Part shown: in pieces, positions 61,201-64,000 of the stretch | How the letters are laid out: each line of letters starts with the position of its first letter | Numbering within the stretch: position 1 is the stretch's first letter | NCBI RefSeq assembly: GCF_905475345.1 | Contig: NC_066610.1 | Coordinates: 2,547,780-2,611,779, forward strand | DNA length: 64,000 bases | Origin: Vespula vulgaris | Taxonomy: Eukaryota; Arthropoda; Insecta; Hymenoptera; Vespidae | Reading direction: 5' to 3' | The notes under the pieces: generated by a model | What the model was told of the DNA's origin: nothing | The model's database searches: none | Seen by the model: the letters and a program-made list of their open reading frames with translations, nothing else | Made by a program: the position numbers and the translations under genes

Positions 61201-64000
61201 CGTCTGGGTTGCGTCTGGGTTGCGTCTGGGTTGCGTCTGGGTTGCGTCTGGGTTGCGTCTGGGTTGCGTCTGGGTTGCGTCTGGGTTGCGTCTGGGTTGC
61301 GTCTGGGTTGCGTCTGGGTTGCGTCTGGGTTGCGTCTGGGTTGCGTCTGGGTTGCGTCTGGGTTGCGTCTGGGTTGCGTCTGGGTTGCGTCTGGGTTGCG
61401 TCTGGGTTGCGTCTGGGTTGCGTCTGGGTTGCGTCTGGGTTGCGTCTGGGTTGCGTCTGGGTTGCGTCTGGGTTGCGTCTGGGTTGCGTCTGGGTTGCGT
61501 CTGGGTTGCGTCTGGGTTGCGTCTGGGTTGCGTCTGGGTTGCGTCTGGGTTGCGTCTGGGTTGCGTCTGGGTTGCGTCTGGGTTGCGTCTGGGTTGCGTC
61601 TGGGTTGCGTCTGGGTTGCGTCTGGGTTGCGTCTGGGTTGCGTCTGGGTTGCGTCTGGGTTGCGTCTGGGTTGCGTCTGGGTTGCGTCTGGGTTGCGTCT
61701 GGGTTGCGTCTGGGTTGCGTCTGGGTTGCGTCTGGGTTGCGTCTGGGTTGCGTCTGGGTTGCGTCTGGGTTGCGTCTGGGTTGCGTCTGGGTTGCGTCTG
61801 GGTTGCGTCTGGGTTGCGTCTGGGTTGCGTCTGGGTTGCGTCTGGGTTGCGTCTGGGTTGCGTCTGGGTTGCGTCTGGGTTGCGTCTGGGTTGCGTCTGG
61901 GTTGCGTCTGGGTTGCGTCTGGGTTGCGTCTGGGTTGCGTCTGGGTTGCGTCTGGGTTGCGTCTGGGTTGCGTCTGGGTTGCGTCTGGGTTGCGTCTGGG
62001 TTGCGTCTGGGTTGCGTCTGGGTTGCGTCTGGGTTGCGTCTGGGTTGCGTCTGGGTTGCGTCTGGGTTGCGTCTGGGTTGCGTCTGGGTTGCGTCTGGGT
62101 TGCGTCTGGGTTGCGTCTGGGTTGCGTCTGGGTTGCGTCTGGGTTGCGTCTGGGTTGCGTCTGGGTTGCGTCTGGGTTGCGTCTGGGTTGCGTCTGGGTT
62201 GCGTCTGGGTTGCGTCTGGGTTGCGTCTGGGTTGCGTCTGGGTTGCGTCTGGGTTGCGTCTGGGTTGCGTCTGGGTTGCGTCTGGGTTGCGTCTGGGTTG
62301 CGTCTGGGTTGCGTCTGGGTTGCGTCTGGGTTGCGTCTGGGTTGCGTCTGGGTTGCGTCTGGGTTGCGTCTGGGTTGCGTCTGGGTTGCGTCTGGGTTGC
62401 GTCTGGGTTGCGTCTGGGTTGCGTCTGGGTTGCGTCTGGGTTGCGTCTGGGTTGCGTCTGGGTTGCGTCTGGGTTGCGTCTGGGTTGCGTCTGGGTTGCG
62501 TCTGGGTTGCGTCTGGGTTGCGTCTGGGTTGCGTCTGGGTTGCGTCTGGGTTGCGTCTGGGTTGCGTCTGGGTTGCGTCTGGGTTGCGTCTGGGTTGCGT
62601 CTGGGTTGCGTCTGGGTTGCGTCTGGGTTGCGTCTGGGTTGCGTCTGGGTTGCGTCTGGGTTGCGTCTGGGTTGCGTCTGGGTTGCGTCTGGGTTGCGTC
62701 TGGGTTGCGTCTGGGTTGCGTCTGGGTTGCGTCTGGGTTGCGTCTGGGTTGCGTCTGGGTTGCGTCTGGGTTGCGTCTGGGTTGCGTCTGGGTTGCGTCT
62801 GGGTTGCGTCTGGGTTGCGTCTGGGTTGCGTCTGGGTTGCGTCTGGGTTGCGTCTGGGTTGCGTCTGGGTTGCGTCTGGGTTGCGTCTGGGTTGCGTCTG
62901 GGTTGCGTCTGGGTTGCGTCTGGGTTGCGTCTGGGTTGCGTCTGGGTTGCGTCTGGGTTGCGTCTGGGTTGCGTCTGGGTTGCGTCTGGGTTGCGTCTGG
63001 GTTGCGTCTGGGTTGCGTCTGGGTTGCGTCTGGGTTGCGTCTGGGTTGCGTCTGGGTTGCGTCTGGGTTGCGTCTGGGTTGCGTCTGGGTTGCGTCTGGG
63101 TTGCGTCTGGGTTGCGTCTGGGTTGCGTCTGGGTTGCGTCTGGGTTGCGTCTGGGTTGCGTCTGGGTTGCGTCTGGGTTGCGTCTGGGTTGCGTCTGGGT
63201 TGCGTCTGGGTTGCGTCTGGGTTGCGTCTGGGTTGCGTCTGGGTTGCGTCTGGGTTGCGTCTGGGTTGCGTCTGGGTTGCGTCTGGGTTGCGTCTGGGTT
63301 GCGTCTGGGTTGCGTCTGGGTTGCGTCTGGGTTGCGTCTGGGTTGCGTCTGGGTTGCGTCTGGGTTGCGTCTGGGTTGCGTCTGGGTTGCGTCTGGGTTG
63401 CGTCTGGGTTGCGTCTGGGTTGCGTCTGGGTTGCGTCTGTGTTGCGTCTGGGTTGCGTCTGGGTTGCGTCTGGGTTGCGTCTGGGTTGCGTCTGGGTTGC
63501 GTCTGGGTTGCGTCTGGGTTGCGTCTGGGTTGCGTCTGGGTTGCGTCTGGGTTGCGTCTGGGTTGCGTCTGGGTTGCGTCTGGGTTGCGTCTGGGTTGCG
63601 TCTGGGTTGCGTCTGGGTTGCGTCTGGGTTGCGTCTGGGTTGCGTCTGGGTTGCGTCTGGGTTGCGTCTGGGTTGCGTCTGGGTTGCGTCTGGGTTGCGT
63701 CTGGGTTGCGTCTGGGTTGCGTCTGGGTTGCGTCTGGGTTGCGTCTGGGTTGCGTCTGGGTTGCGTCTGGGTTGCGTCTGGGTTGCGTCTGGGTTGCGTC
63801 TGGGTTGCGTCTGGGTTGCGTCTGGGTTGCGTCTGGGTTGCGTCTGGGTTGCGTCTGGGTTGCGTCTGGGTTGCGTCTGGGTTGCGTCTGGGTTGCGTCT
63901 GGGTTGCGTCTGGGTTGCGTCTGGGTTGCGTCTGGGTTGCGTCTGGGTTGCGTCTGGGTTGCGTCTGGGTTGCGTCTGGGTTGCGTCTGGGTTGCGTCTG
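58272..64000 (+). repeat. Telomeric array (TTGCGTCTGGG)n, about 520 copies, open at the window end
   Basis: The first unit (58272-58282) is TTGTGTCTGGG; from 58283 the 11-bp unit TTGCGTCTGGG runs to the window edge. The phase of the unit within each block of lines never shifts, so there is no net insertion or deletion in 5.7 kb. I see only three base changes: T to G at 59405 and at 60868 (same position of the unit), and G to T at 63440. The G-rich strand runs 5'->3' outward, as a telomere at the right end requires. The array carries no gene. Confidence 0.97.

Noticed and set aside
58272..64000. CRISPR array or ordinary microsatellite
   Set aside because: The units are contiguous without spacers, so it is not CRISPR. 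The G-rich orientation, size, terminal position and variant zone favour a telomere over a microsatellite.

Overview
This is eukaryotic nuclear DNA from an insect, most likely a hymenopteran such as a bee or a related wasp. The reasons are AT-rich, CpG-bearing sequence with abundant microsatellites, genes with many short GT-AG introns, five recognisable animal genes or gene models, and a right end made of a G-rich 11-bp tandem repeat, TTGCGTCTGGG. Complex G-rich telomere motifs of this sort are known from Hymenoptera that lost the ancestral TTAGG. The G-rich strand reads 5'->3' towards base 64000, so the right edge is at, or runs into, the physical end of a chromosome. Species cannot be named from this window.

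Layout. Bases 1-40000 are genic: a USP10-type deubiquitinase (+, 5' end outside the window, stop at 2807); a MOSMO/Atthog-type four-span membrane protein (-, 5199-6024, 167 aa); a GC-rich, microsatellite-rich region that leads into an unrecognised coiled-coil protein (+, 10369-24560) whose first coding exon is only 29 nt and is followed by an intron of about 12.4 kb; HEN1, the small-RNA 2'-O-methyltransferase (+, 26950-30120); and RABGAP1, a PTB-TBC-coiled-coil Rab GTPase-activating protein (-, 33588-39843, 16 coding exons). All exon joins were checked for reading frame by hand.

From about 42.2 kb to the end the window is subtelomere and telomere, in ordered blocks. (1) Eight head-to-tail units, about 600 bp each, two of them enlarged to 1.7 kb. 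Each carries a CRE-like TGACGTAA, most carry a YY1-like CCGCCATT, several carry an NRF1-like GCGCATGCGC, and each has a short open exon flanked by splice-like signals. (2) A 20-bp minisatellite with 18 perfect copies. (3) An AT-rich array of about 105 bp per copy. (4) A 333-bp satellite with older, decayed copies on both sides. (5) A 0.5-kb zone of 12-13-bp telomere-like variants. (6) At least 5.7 kb of almost perfect TTGCGTCTGGG.

The genes are ordinary chromosomal genes and do not form a pathway. The least explained parts are the subtelomeric units, which look like small promoter-bearing transcription units aimed at the telomere and may encode a 37-residue basic peptide, and a C-strand telomere motif inside an intron at 23562-23599, which is either an interstitial telomere relic or, less likely, part of a telomerase RNA gene.
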